From NCBI GenBank assembly GCA_027346125.1, contig DAIEST010000089.1, positions 1 to 14,376 on the forward strand: 14,376 nucleotides of DNA, given 5' to 3'. Position 1 is the first letter of the stretch, and the number at the start of each line of letters is the position of its first letter. The stretch is from Leptospirillum sp. (GTDB lineage: Bacteria > Nitrospirota > Leptospirillia > Leptospirillales > Leptospirillaceae). The notes beneath the pieces are model-generated. The model did not search any database. It was given only the letters and a program-made list of their open reading frames with translations, and had not been told where the DNA came from. The position numbers and the translations under genes are program-made. This document shows positions 1 to 6,945 of the stretch, piece by piece.

Positions 1-845
1 GCGAGCCCGATCTCCCGGAGCGCCATGGCATACCGCGTAAGGGAATCCATGACAAAAAGGACCTTCTTTCCTTTCTGCCGGAAATACTCCGCCACGCTCA
101 TGGCAAACAGGGCCCCCCTCACACGGAGAAGCGGAGGCTGATCCCCCGTGGAAACGACCACCACAGAACGGGACAGGCCTTCGGGACCCAGATCCCGTTC
201 CAGAAAATCCCGGACTTCGCGACCCCTCTCCCCGATCAGTGCGATGACACTGACATCGACGTCCGCCTCCCGGGCCATCATGCCGAGAAGCGTGCTTTTC
301 CCGACGCCCGCCCCGGCAAACAGCCCGACCTTCTGTCCCTGCCCCAATGTCAGGAGGGCGTTCAGGGAGCGGACCCGGGTATCCAGCGGAAACTGGATAC
401 GGCCTCTCTTCATGGGATTGATCGGTTCTCCGTAAAGCGATCGGGGCGTCTCTCCCACCGGATCGGATCCCCCGTCGAGACACTTCCCCATCGGATCCAG
501 AACCCTGCCCAGGAAATGATCGGAGATCCAGGCCAGCGGACGCGTCTCCCGGCGGATCACGCGCATGCCGGGACGCACGCCCCGGAGTTCTCCCAGAGGC
601 ATCAGGAGAGAACGGCCTTCCCGGAACCCCACGACTTCCGCCGGAATGGGTGGACGTCCCTCGATCTCGCAGATCTCGCCGATTCCCAGATCCACTCCCC
701 GGACCTCGATCATCAGACCGATTCCCTGAACAACGACACCGGCCTGCTCCGAAGGCTCCCACCGGTCGAGGGACCGCTCCCAGCGACTCAGGAGACGATC
801 GACCTCGGATCCCACGCCTTCCCTGGAAAGTTCCAGAACACTCAA
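1..845 (-). CDS. fliI: FliI, flagellar type III export ATPase (partial, 3' end outside window)
   Basis: FliI is the ATPase of the cytoplasmic export apparatus and works with FliH and FliJ to feed rod, hook and filament subunits to the export gate. About 281 residues are visible with no stop, and the C-terminus runs off the window at position 1. Seen: a beta-barrel-like N-terminal part, a Walker A loop GAGVGKST near residues 175-182, and the FliI/F1-type segment MDSLTRYAMALREIGLA just before the edge, preceded by hydrophobic VLFV (Walker B). The segment between them (ALIGERGREVRDF) is also typical of this ATPase family. I chose the TTG at 845-843: it is in frame, overlaps the fliH TGA by 4 bp (TTGA), and has a purine-rich GAAGGGGG stretch a few bases upstream. 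No in-frame ATG lies near. It closes the visible flgB-to-fliI operon; fliJ would be expected next. Confidence 0.96.
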   Translation of the reverse strand, partial: MSVLELSREGVGSEVDRLLSRWERSLDRWEPSEQAGVVVQGIGLMIEVRGVDLGIGEICEIEGRPPIPAEVVGFREGRSLLMPLGELRGVRPGMRVIRRETRPLAWISDHFLGRVLDPMGKCLDGGSDPVGETPRSLYGEPINPMKRGRIQFPLDTRVRSLNALLTLGQGQKVGLFAGAGVGKSTLLGMMAREADVDVSVIALIGERGREVRDFLERDLGPEGLSRSVVVVSTGDQPPLLRVRGALFAMSVAEYFRQKGKKVLFVMDSLTRYAMALREIGL

Positions 846-1504
846 GGAGCACCCCCTTCGCGAAGCCGTTCTTCGAGCTTCCTGAGCGCATCGTAGGGAT
901 CGAACGACACCACTTTCTCGCGGACATGAAGACTGATCTGCACACCGGAAAGGGTCGCCGAGGAGACCGGATCGATCTTCCGGCCCCGGAGCTCCTCGAA
1001 CCAGTCGGGAAGGTGCTGGCGCAGGAAAGCATGCATCTCCGGAGAAAACCACAGCTCCATCTCCTGGCCCCCCGCCCATTCCCGGACGAGCCGTTCCACC
1101 AGGGAACGCACCCCTTCGGGACGATCCAGCGTTTCGGCAAGCAGGTGCCCGAGTGCGGCGATCACGATCCCCGACAGGCGATCCAGCCGGTGCTGGATTT
1201 CTTCGGAAAGCAGGTCCGGAAGGGCCTCCGACCAGACGGTCAGGGCGGACCGGATCTCCTGGGCGTCGCGGAGCCCCTGTTCCAGACCTTCCGCATGCCC
1301 CGCCTTCCGTCCTTCTTCCCGGGCCTTGTCCTCGATGGACCTGAGCCATGCCGCATGGGAAAGACCGTCTTCCTCCAGTTCGCCGGAAATCTCTTCCCGG
1401 ACCATGGTTCTTCCCGCCTGGCTCACCTTTCCCGAAGGGGTGAACAGATCCCTGAACCCTCCGCTGAATCCCCCTTCGTCGCGCCCGCCACGATCATACG
1501 CCAT
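842..1504 (-). CDS. fliH: FliH, negative regulator / stator of the FliI export ATPase
   Basis: FliH binds FliI, restrains its ATPase activity and tethers it to the C-ring through FliN. The protein has 220 residues, normal for the family. Seen: a low-complexity Gly/Arg-rich N-terminus (1-25), then an unbroken small-residue ladder with period four (A61, G65, G69, G73, G77, A81). This is the GxxxG repeat helix characteristic of FliH. A mainly helical C-terminal FliI-binding region follows, ending RKLEERLREGGAP. The start is ATG at 1504 with AGAGG about 8 bases upstream, 23 bp after the fliG stop. The last codons overlap the fliI TTG start. Primary sequence is poorly conserved in this family, so the identification rests on the glycine ladder and the position between fliG and fliI; together these make it firm. 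Confidence 0.92.
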   Translation of the reverse strand: MAYDRGGRDEGGFSGGFRDLFTPSGKVSQAGRTMVREEISGELEEDGLSHAAWLRSIEDKAREEGRKAGHAEGLEQGLRDAQEIRSALTVWSEALPDLLSEEIQHRLDRLSGIVIAALGHLLAETLDRPEGVRSLVERLVREWAGGQEMELWFSPEMHAFLRQHLPDWFEELRGRKIDPVSSATLSGVQISLHVREKVVSFDPYDALRKLEERLREGGAP

Positions 1505-1527
1505 CAGCTATCCTCTCCCGGTATCCG

Positions 1528-2532
1528 TCAGACAATCTTTTCTCCGCCTCTTCCGGCGATGACCAACTTGCCTTCCCCTTCGAGCCGCCGCACGATCTTG
1601 AGAATCTCCGCCTGGGCCGCCTCCACTTCCCGGAGGGGAATCCCCCCCATCGTCTCCATATCTTCCTTGAGCGCCGTCTGGGCCCGGGTGGACATGTTCG
1701 ACAGAAACTTCTCCTTGATCTGCTCCGACGCCCCTCTGAGCGCCTTGGTGAGCGCATCTCTCGGGATCCCCTGGAGCACCGCCTGAATCCCCCGGTTGTC
1801 CACCAGGAGCAGGTCGTCGAAGACAAACATGAGCGACCGGATCTGCTCGGCCAGCGTCTGGTCGTTCTGACTCACGTAATCCAGCACGACTTCCGCGGAA
1901 GACCGGTCCATCTCGTTCAAGAGGTTGGCGACCTTCTCGACCCGGCTGGACTCTCCGCTCGACCGGGAGGCCCCCATGATCTGCATCTCGGTCGAAAGAA
2001 CCTCTTCCAGATCCCGGAGGACCTGGGGATTGATATCGTCGAGCGTCGCCATCCGGAAAACCACATCCGCCCTCAGGAGTTCCGGAAGATATCCCAGGAC
2101 GGAGGAGGCCTGATTGGGGTTCAGGTAAGAAAGGATCAGCGCCACCGTCTGTGGATGCTCCGACCGGATCAGGTTGGCGATCGCCTTGGGATCCATCCAT
2201 TTCAGGGACTGGAGACTGCTCCCTTCCTGGTCGTTCATCATCTCGAGGATTTTGTCCGCCTGTTCCTTTCCGAGAGACTTTTCGAGAATGGCCCGCATGT
2301 ACTTCTCGCCGGTATTCGGCATCCCCCGGGTCACCTTGTAGAGAAGGGAGAACTCGTCCATGACCGAGTCCACCTCCTCCGGCTGGATATCCCCCATCTG
2401 CGCGATCAGGTTGCTGATGATCGCAACTTCCTTCGGCTCAAGGTTCTTCAGGATCTCGGCGGCCGCATCCGGCCCGACCGTGGCGATGAAAATGGCCGCT
2501 TTCTCAAGACCCGTCAGTTTCCTCTTGGACAC
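1528..2532 (-). CDS. fliG: FliG, flagellar motor switch protein
   Basis: FliG forms the upper C-ring. Its N-domain attaches to FliF, its middle domain to FliM, and its C-domain meets the stator to generate torque. With the preferred start it has 334 residues, the usual length. Seen: N-domain opening SKRKLTGLEKAAIF, the middle-domain EHPQ motif at about 125-128 followed by TVALILSYL, the armadillo-type linker, the MFVF motif at 235-238, and the C-terminal segment KFLSNMSTRAQ. I prefer GTG at 2532 because GGAGGA (2539-2544) lies 6 bases away; the in-frame GTG at 2538 touches that Shine-Dalgarno and gives two extra residues. The gene starts 15 bp after the fliF stop. The presumed torque-helix segment reads VLQGIPRDALTKAL, which departs from the form I recall for the family (see findings). 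Confidence 0.97.
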   Translation of the reverse strand: MSKRKLTGLEKAAIFIATVGPDAAAEILKNLEPKEVAIISNLIAQMGDIQPEEVDSVMDEFSLLYKVTRGMPNTGEKYMRAILEKSLGKEQADKILEMMNDQEGSSLQSLKWMDPKAIANLIRSEHPQTVALILSYLNPNQASSVLGYLPELLRADVVFRMATLDDINPQVLRDLEEVLSTEMQIMGASRSSGESSRVEKVANLLNEMDRSSAEVVLDYVSQNDQTLAEQIRSLMFVFDDLLLVDNRGIQAVLQGIPRDALTKALRGASEQIKEKFLSNMSTRAQTALKEDMETMGGIPLREVEAAQAEILKIVRRLEGEGKLVIAGRGGEKIV

Positions 2533-2544
2533 AGACACTCCTCC
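2533..2544 (-). promoter_or_regulatory. fliG Shine-Dalgarno that selects the second GTG
   Basis: On the minus strand GGAGGA (2544-2539) is followed directly by GTG TCT GTG. The first GTG (2538) has no spacer from the Shine-Dalgarno, while the second (2532) is 6 bases away, the usual distance. This puts the start at 2532. Confidence 0.6.
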
Positions 2545-2547
2545 GTA

Positions 2548-4140
2548 CTACTTCTCCTTGAGCCAGCTCCGGACCACCGTCGCAGCCTGTCCGGGATCCT
2601 CCTGCGTCATGCGGGCGACTTCCTCCCGGGAAGAACGCACCGGTTCCATCACATCCGCCGCCGCGGCAGGCCCCTCGGCCATCAGGGGAGCCGGAATCTC
2701 CGGCTTCCATTGCACCATGGCCTTCAAAAGCGGTCTCAGCACGAGAAGACTGAAGACCATCAGCAGAAGACCTCCCAGGAAGATCTCCAGCAATGGAACA
2801 AACGGGGCGATCTTTTCCTGGAAGCTCTGGTCGAGATTCTTCTGGGCCCTGGGAGTGTTGCCGGCGAACGGAACGGAGAGCACCACCACCTGATCCCCCC
2901 TCTTCGGATCATACCCGATCGCGTTCTGCACGATCCGGGTAAAATCCTGGATCTCACTGGAAGACCGGGGCTGCATGACCGTTTTCGTCCCGTTTTTGCC
3001 CTTGAGGGTCATCGGCACCGCATTGACCAGAACCGAAACCGAAATCCGGCGAACCGTCCCCACCGGTTCCGTCACATGCTGGTCGGTCCGGCTGACATGA
3101 TAATGGGCGATCTGTTTTTTCTTGGAGAAACGGGTCTCGGCGTTATTCTTCGGCCCCAGGGGAGGAGCGGCCACCTTTCCGTTGGCCCCGGGAACATTGG
3201 ACAGCATGCCGGGAACGCCGATCGGAAGGATCCTGTTGCCTTCGGACTTCTCCCGGATCTGCTCCCGATCCTTCAGGACCCGCCCGTTGGGATCGTAAGT
3301 CCGGCTGGTTTTCTCCACTTGACGGAAATTCAGTTCCGCGGTGACCCGGACGACGGACTGGTCAGGGCCCAGAACCTTGTCCAGCATGGACTGGAGCTGA
3401 TGCTGCACCGACCGCTGGACTTCCCTCTGATAGGACAACTGGGCTTCCGTCAGTTCCCCCGGGACAAGCCCCTTGCGCTTTCTGTTCAGGATCTGCCCTT
3501 CCGTATCGACGACCGTCACCCGCGAGGAAGCCAGACCCGGTACGGAATTGGCGACAAGATGGACAATTCCGTTGACCTGGGAACGATCCAGCGTCATGCC
3601 GGGCTTCATGCGGATCAGTACGGAAGCATGGGCCTGATCGGGCTCCCTCAGGAAAACCGACCGGCGGGGCATGACGATCGAGACCCGGGCCAGCGCGATG
3701 GGACTCATCTCCTCGATGGTCCGGTCCAGTTCCGTCTGAAGCGCTTCGAGATACTGGACACGCTGGACGAAATCGGTGGTCGCCAGGGAAGGATGGTTGA
3801 ACAGGTCGAATCCCGCTCCGTGATGACGGGGCAATCCTTCATCCGCGAGTTCCATCCTGAGCGCATAGACCTGCTGGGACGGAACCCGGATCACGGCACC
3901 TTTCTTCTGAACGTCGTAGGGAACGCCCAGCCGGTTCAGACGACCCTGGATCGCGACAGAATCTCCCGGGGACAGATTCGCGAACAGAACGCTCTGATCC
4001 GCCCCCTTGCCCATCATCGCAAGAAAGATTCCTCCGACCACCAGACCGGAAAGAACCATCGCGGCAATGATCCTGCGGGAAATCGGCATCTCCGAAAACC
4101 GTCCCGAAACACCCTGAAACAACTGCCTGAGACCATCCAT
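2548..4140 (-). CDS. fliF: FliF, flagellar MS-ring protein
   Basis: FliF multimerises in the inner membrane to form the MS ring, the foundation of the basal body and export gate. It has 530 residues, typical. Seen: a short cytoplasmic N-terminus, a first membrane helix at about 24-43, and ring-building domains containing the conserved run GLPRHHGAGFDLF and later RARVSIVMPRR-like sequence (ALARVSIVMPRRSVFL). A long periplasmic region follows, then a second membrane helix at about 447-472 (LLEIFLGGLLLMVFSLLVL). The cytoplasmic tail ends with an acidic/helical FliG-binding segment (EDPGQAATVVRSWLKEK). Start ATG at 4140 has GGGGAG about 9 bases upstream; an overlapping ATG at 4147 is in another frame. 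It lies 56 bp downstream of fliE and 15 bp upstream of fliG. Confidence 0.97.
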   Translation of the reverse strand: MDGLRQLFQGVSGRFSEMPISRRIIAAMVLSGLVVGGIFLAMMGKGADQSVLFANLSPGDSVAIQGRLNRLGVPYDVQKKGAVIRVPSQQVYALRMELADEGLPRHHGAGFDLFNHPSLATTDFVQRVQYLEALQTELDRTIEEMSPIALARVSIVMPRRSVFLREPDQAHASVLIRMKPGMTLDRSQVNGIVHLVANSVPGLASSRVTVVDTEGQILNRKRKGLVPGELTEAQLSYQREVQRSVQHQLQSMLDKVLGPDQSVVRVTAELNFRQVEKTSRTYDPNGRVLKDREQIREKSEGNRILPIGVPGMLSNVPGANGKVAAPPLGPKNNAETRFSKKKQIAHYHVSRTDQHVTEPVGTVRRISVSVLVNAVPMTLKGKNGTKTVMQPRSSSEIQDFTRIVQNAIGYDPKRGDQVVVLSVPFAGNTPRAQKNLDQSFQEKIAPFVPLLEIFLGGLLLMVFSLLVLRPLLKAMVQWKPEIPAPLMAEGPAAAADVMEPVRSSREEVARMTQEDPGQAATVVRSWLKEK

Positions 4141-4196
4141 CCGTCATACTCCCCGTTTGAACCCCGGATCACCCGGAAGCGGATCCCGAAAGCCCA

Positions 4197-4523
4197 TTAC
4201 ATGGGCATATTCATGACTTCCTGATAGGCGCGGACAATCCTGTCCCGCACCTGCATCATGAGCTGGAAAGAGACATCCGCCTGCGCCATGGCCACCATTG
4301 TCTGATGCAGCGTCACTCCGTTCTCTCCGGTCGAAAAATCCTGGATCGCCCGGTCGGCATCCGTCTGGACGGCATTGACCTTTTCGATCGAGTCCTTCAG
4401 GACATGAAGGAAGGAGTCCTCCCCGGAGGCGCCGCCCGCCGGAGAATGGACGGAAGTTTCCCCGGACGGCTGGACGCCGTCCGGCGGAAGAATCCCTTTC
4501 AGATGAAACGGGATATCAGACAT
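4197..4523 (-). CDS. fliE: FliE, MS-ring/rod junction protein
   Basis: FliE joins the FliF ring to the proximal rod and is among the first substrates exported. The protein has 108 residues, close to the usual 100-110. Seen: a variable polar, Pro/Gly-rich N-terminus (about 1-35), then the conserved helical part with VNAVQTDADRAIQDF at about 49-63 and the C-terminal signature TLHQTMVAMAQADVSFQLMM at 71-90, followed by RIVRAYQEVMNMPM. I chose ATG at 4523 with GGGGA about 7 bases upstream. An upstream in-frame TTG at 4559 would add 12 non-conserved residues and has no better ribosome site. The gene lies 53 bp after flgC and 56 bp before fliF, the widest spacings within the operon. Confidence 0.95.
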   Translation of the reverse strand: MSDIPFHLKGILPPDGVQPSGETSVHSPAGGASGEDSFLHVLKDSIEKVNAVQTDADRAIQDFSTGENGVTLHQTMVAMAQADVSFQLMMQVRDRIVRAYQEVMNMPM

Positions 4524-4576
4524 CGGTGTTCCCCATCCCTTTCCCCGTTCCGGAGACAAATCCGGATCCCGGAAAT

Positions 4577-5014
4577 CTAGACATGGATCGTCAGATCCTT
4601 CCGTGCCATTTGCTTGGTGTCGTCGAGCGCCGTCAGATTGGATTCGTACGCGCGGGAAGCGTCCATGAGGTTGACCATCTCCTCGAGCTTGCTCACATTC
4701 GGTCTCAGCACATACCCCGAACGATCGGCGTCCGGGCTTTCCGGATCGTATACTTTTTTGAGCGGACGGGGATCCTTCACCATTCCCATGACCCGGACCT
4801 CTTTCACCGGACTCTCCTTCGGACTGGACAGCACATCGAAAAAAGACTTCCCGGGCCGAACGGCCGCAAAAACCACGTCCCGACGCTCGAAAACCCCGCC
4901 GGGATTACCGTGGACAGACTGGCTGTTCGCAAGATTTCCGGCCAGGACATTCATGCGGACCCGCTCGGCTTCCATTCCGCCCGCCGCAATCCGCATCGCA
5001 CCCGCAAAGCTCAT
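4577..5014 (-). CDS. flgC: FlgC, proximal rod protein
   Basis: FlgC is one of the rod proteins that build the drive shaft through the periplasm; it is exported by the flagellar type III system and needs no Sec signal. It has 145 residues, the usual size. Seen: the N-terminal rod/hook helix with the family motif NLANSQSV at about 27-34, where most FlgC proteins read ANxxT-like sequence, and the Pro/Gly-rich YVLRPNVSKLEEMVNLMDA segment. The C-terminal helix RAYESNLTALDDTKQMARK forms the coiled coil with the N-terminal helix in the assembled rod. Start ATG at 5014 follows the flgB stop by 3 bp and has GGGAG about 8 bases upstream, so translation is probably coupled to flgB. Confidence 0.96.
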   Translation of the reverse strand: MSFAGAMRIAAGGMEAERVRMNVLAGNLANSQSVHGNPGGVFERRDVVFAAVRPGKSFFDVLSSPKESPVKEVRVMGMVKDPRPLKKVYDPESPDADRSGYVLRPNVSKLEEMVNLMDASRAYESNLTALDDTKQMARKDLTIHV

Positions 5015-5017
5015 GGC

Positions 5018-5392
5018 CTATCTCCCTTCGCCCCGGATGGCATCTCCCATCATCCGGTACTTCCAGGCGACCATCGAGGCCGCCGCGTTGTAGTTCCCCG
5101 TGTTCGACGCGATCTTTTCCATTTCCATTTCGATGTTGACCGTATTGAGGTCGTTCCCGACGGTCTCGTCCGTATTGACGGTCAGATCCCCCCGGACTCC
5201 ATCGAGACGTTCGCGATCGGGCCGTTTCAGGGCTCTCGCGAGCTGTCCCTTGAACGCCAGATCCCGGGCCTGGTAGCCGGGAGTGTCCTGGTTGGCCACA
5301 TTGGAGACCAGGAGCATATGCCGGCGGCTTCGAAGATCAAGATCGATTTTCAGAAGGTCGGTCGTCCGATCGAACAGATGGATATGTGCCAC
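5018..5392 (-). CDS. flgB: FlgB, proximal rod protein, first gene of the rod/ring operon
   Basis: FlgB is the rod subunit nearest the MS ring/FliE junction. The preferred form has 124 residues. Seen: the N-terminal helix LDLRSRRHMLLVSNVANQ, the rod signature NVANQDTPGYQARD at 31-44, and the C-terminal helix NIEMEMEKIASNTGNYNAAA, both characteristic. I prefer GTG at 5392: GGAGGG (5400-5405) lies 7 bases upstream and the protein then begins AHIHLFDRT, close to family N-termini. The ATG at 5407 would use part of that Shine-Dalgarno as codons, has no clear ribosome site of its own, and would leave a leader of only about 9 bases from the predicted sigma-54 start. The gene opens the operon read from the promoter at 5427-5442. 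Confidence 0.96.
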   Translation of the reverse strand: MAHIHLFDRTTDLLKIDLDLRSRRHMLLVSNVANQDTPGYQARDLAFKGQLARALKRPDRERLDGVRGDLTVNTDETVGNDLNTVNIEMEMEKIASNTGNYNAAASMVAWKYRMMGDAIRGEGR

Positions 5393-5405
5393 TTTATTTC
5401 CCTCC
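5393..5405 (-). promoter_or_regulatory. flgB Shine-Dalgarno deciding the GTG start
   Basis: GGAGGG (5405-5400) is followed by seven A/T-rich bases and GTG at 5392. The competing ATG at 5407 overlaps this site. Spacing favours the GTG. Confidence 0.6.
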
Positions 5406-5426
5406 ATTCACCATCGCTGTTCCAAA

Positions 5427-5442
5427 AGCAATTTCCGATCCA
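5427..5442 (-). promoter_or_regulatory. Sigma-54 (RpoN) -24/-12 promoter of flgB operon
   Basis: On the minus strand the sequence is TGGATCGGAAATTGCT. Against the consensus TGGCAYRNNNNTTGCW it keeps the invariant GG and GC with the exact 10-base separation, the full TTGCT -12 element, and C and G at positions 6-7; it differs only at positions 4-5 (AT for CA). The predicted start is about 5416, giving a leader of about 24 bases to the GTG at 5392. It sits in a gap directly after an NtrC-type response regulator gene, the expected activator. Confidence 0.8.
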
Positions 5443-5499
5443 AATCCATAAGTCCATGAAAAAACATTATTTTCAAGAATATGGAGTCATCGGGAAAGC

Positions 5500-5512
5500 G
5501 GAAAAATTTTCC
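5500..5512. repeat. 13-bp A/T palindrome upstream of the flgB promoter (possible activator site)
   Basis: GGAAAAATTTTCC is a perfect inverted repeat (six-base arms around one base). It starts at the last base of the response-regulator stop codon and is centred about 90 bases upstream of the predicted flgB start, where enhancer-binding proteins often bind. The stretch 5451-5510 is much richer in A/T tracts than the rest of the window. Whether a protein binds here is inference; short A/T palindromes also occur by chance. Confidence 0.3.
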
Positions 5513-6945
5513 TAGCCTTCCGCCACCATATCGGAATCCGGGCTTCCCATGCCGTATTCGTTCAGCTTGTTCCGAAGGGTTCGGACGCTGATCCCCAGGA
5601 GCTTTGCCGCCTGTGTCCTGTTGCCCAGACAGGCGTCGAGGGTGACCCGGATCAATTCCCGCTCGACTTCCCACACCGATTGTCCGGCCCGGAGACACAC
5701 GCCGGCGGAAGAACTCTCTCCGGAGAAGAACGGGTCCGGAGCATCCCCGACGGGATGCCCCCATTGACCGGCATCCTCTCCTCCTCCGTCGAGAAGACTC
5801 GAAAGGTGCTCCGGCCGGATCTCGCCCCCTCCTGCCAAAAACGACGCATGGACAATGACATTTTCGAGTTCCCGGATATTGCCGGGAAAGGCCGCCCGCT
5901 CAAGACAGGCCATGGCACCGGGTGTCAGTTCCCCGACATGGAGCTGTTCCTGGCTGAACTTTTCCTTGAAATAACGGGAGAGAAGGACGATATCGTCCGG
6001 CCGCTTCCGGAGGGGAGGCACTGTCACCGGAAAGACCCGGAGGCGATAATAGAGATCCTCCCGGAATTCCCCCTTGCGGACCATTTCCTTCATGTTCCGG
6101 TTGGTCGTGGCAATGATGCGAAGATCCACCGGAATCGGCCTCACGCCTCCGACCCGGTCCACCTCCCGTTCCTGGATGACCCGAAGGAGTTTGGCCTGAA
6201 GAGACAGGTCCATCTCTCCGATCTCGTCCAAAAGAAGCGTTCCGGTATGGGCGAGTTCGAACTTTCCGATCTTGCGGGCAAGCGCTCCCGAAAAAGCGCC
6301 CTTTTCATAACCGAACAGTTCGGACTCCAGAAGGTTTTCCGGAAGCGCCGCACAATTGACCGCGACAAAAGGACGGTGGGACCGGGGAGACCGTTCATGA
6401 ATGAAACGGGCCAGGAGTTCCTTCCCCGTTCCGCTTTCCCCTTCGATCAGGACCGTCGCCGGAGTCTGGGCGACGCCTTCCAGCATTTTCAGGATCCCCA
6501 CCATCCCCGGATCCCTCGTCAGAATGGGACGCGAGATCTTCTCCCAGCTCGGACGCCCGGGTGAAGCGGCTTTTGAACCGGACGGCCGGGCCAGCCTTTT
6601 CTTCAGATCTTCTGCCGAAAAAGGCTTCATCATGAAGTCGACCGCACCCTGTCGCATCGCGTCTACGGCCTGCGGCACCGTTCCGAAAGCCGTCATCAAA
6701 ATGACGCGGGTTTCGGGACTGATCTGTTTCAGGGATGCCAGGAGCGACCACCCGTCCATCTCCGGCATGCGCAAATCGCTGATCACCCAATGATAAGGGC
6801 CTTCCAGGCGAACCCGGTTCAGCGCTTCCTGGCCGTTCTGGGCCAGATCCACCCGAAAACCGTCCTGTGTCAGGCTTTCTTTCAGGGCCAGAGCCATCTC
6901 GTGCTCATCGTCCACGACAAGGACATTCGACTGCATGGTGCTCAC
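5512..6945 (-). CDS. flrC: FlrC/FleR-like sigma-54 response regulator (NtrC family)
   Basis: This is a 477-residue two-component activator of sigma-54 transcription, the presumed partner of the preceding kinase. Seen: a receiver domain (about 7-118) with acidic pocket D12/D13, phospho-acceptor D57 in SDLRMPEMDG, T85 and K107; a AAA+ domain with Walker A GESGTGKE (169-176), Walker B LLLDEIGE (about 237-244) and arginine-rich FREDLYYRL; and a Fis-type helix-turn-helix at about 442-465 (NRTQAAKLLGISVRTLRNKL). The sigma-54-contacting loop reads GAFSGA (216-221) instead of GAFTGA. I chose GTG at 6945 because GTGA overlaps the kinase stop and GGAGG lies 7 bases upstream; ATG at 6936 is an alternative, and the open frame back to 7254 lies inside the kinase. 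It ends about 70 bp before the flgB -24 element. Symbol assigned by architecture and context. Confidence 0.88.
   Translation of the reverse strand: MSTMQSNVLVVDDEHEMALALKESLTQDGFRVDLAQNGQEALNRVRLEGPYHWVISDLRMPEMDGWSLLASLKQISPETRVILMTAFGTVPQAVDAMRQGAVDFMMKPFSAEDLKKRLARPSGSKAASPGRPSWEKISRPILTRDPGMVGILKMLEGVAQTPATVLIEGESGTGKELLARFIHERSPRSHRPFVAVNCAALPENLLESELFGYEKGAFSGALARKIGKFELAHTGTLLLDEIGEMDLSLQAKLLRVIQEREVDRVGGVRPIPVDLRIIATTNRNMKEMVRKGEFREDLYYRLRVFPVTVPPLRKRPDDIVLLSRYFKEKFSQEQLHVGELTPGAMACLERAAFPGNIRELENVIVHASFLAGGGEIRPEHLSSLLDGGGEDAGQWGHPVGDAPDPFFSGESSSAGVCLRAGQSVWEVERELIRVTLDACLGNRTQAAKLLGISVRTLRNKLNEYGMGSPDSDMVAEG

Noticed and set aside
650..1786. 378-codon plus-strand open frame opposite fliI/fliH/fliG
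   Set aside because: Spans three genes on the opposite strand and has shadow-type composition.
2155..4224. 689-codon open frame on the plus strand opposite fliF/fliG/fliE
   Set aside because: It is antisense to three clearly recognised genes, its translation is rich in Arg/His/Pro/Gly with no domain I can see, and high GC with few TTA/CTA/TCA codons in the real genes explains the absence of stops.
6692..6705. A second GTCA-N6-TGAC palindrome (GTCATCAAAATGAC), close to the FleQ consensus
   Set aside because: It lies inside the receiver domain of the FlrC-like gene and encodes the conserved V-I-L-M-T strand, so coding constraint explains it; it is far (about 1.3 kb) from the next promoter. 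Binding is still worth including in any genome-wide test.
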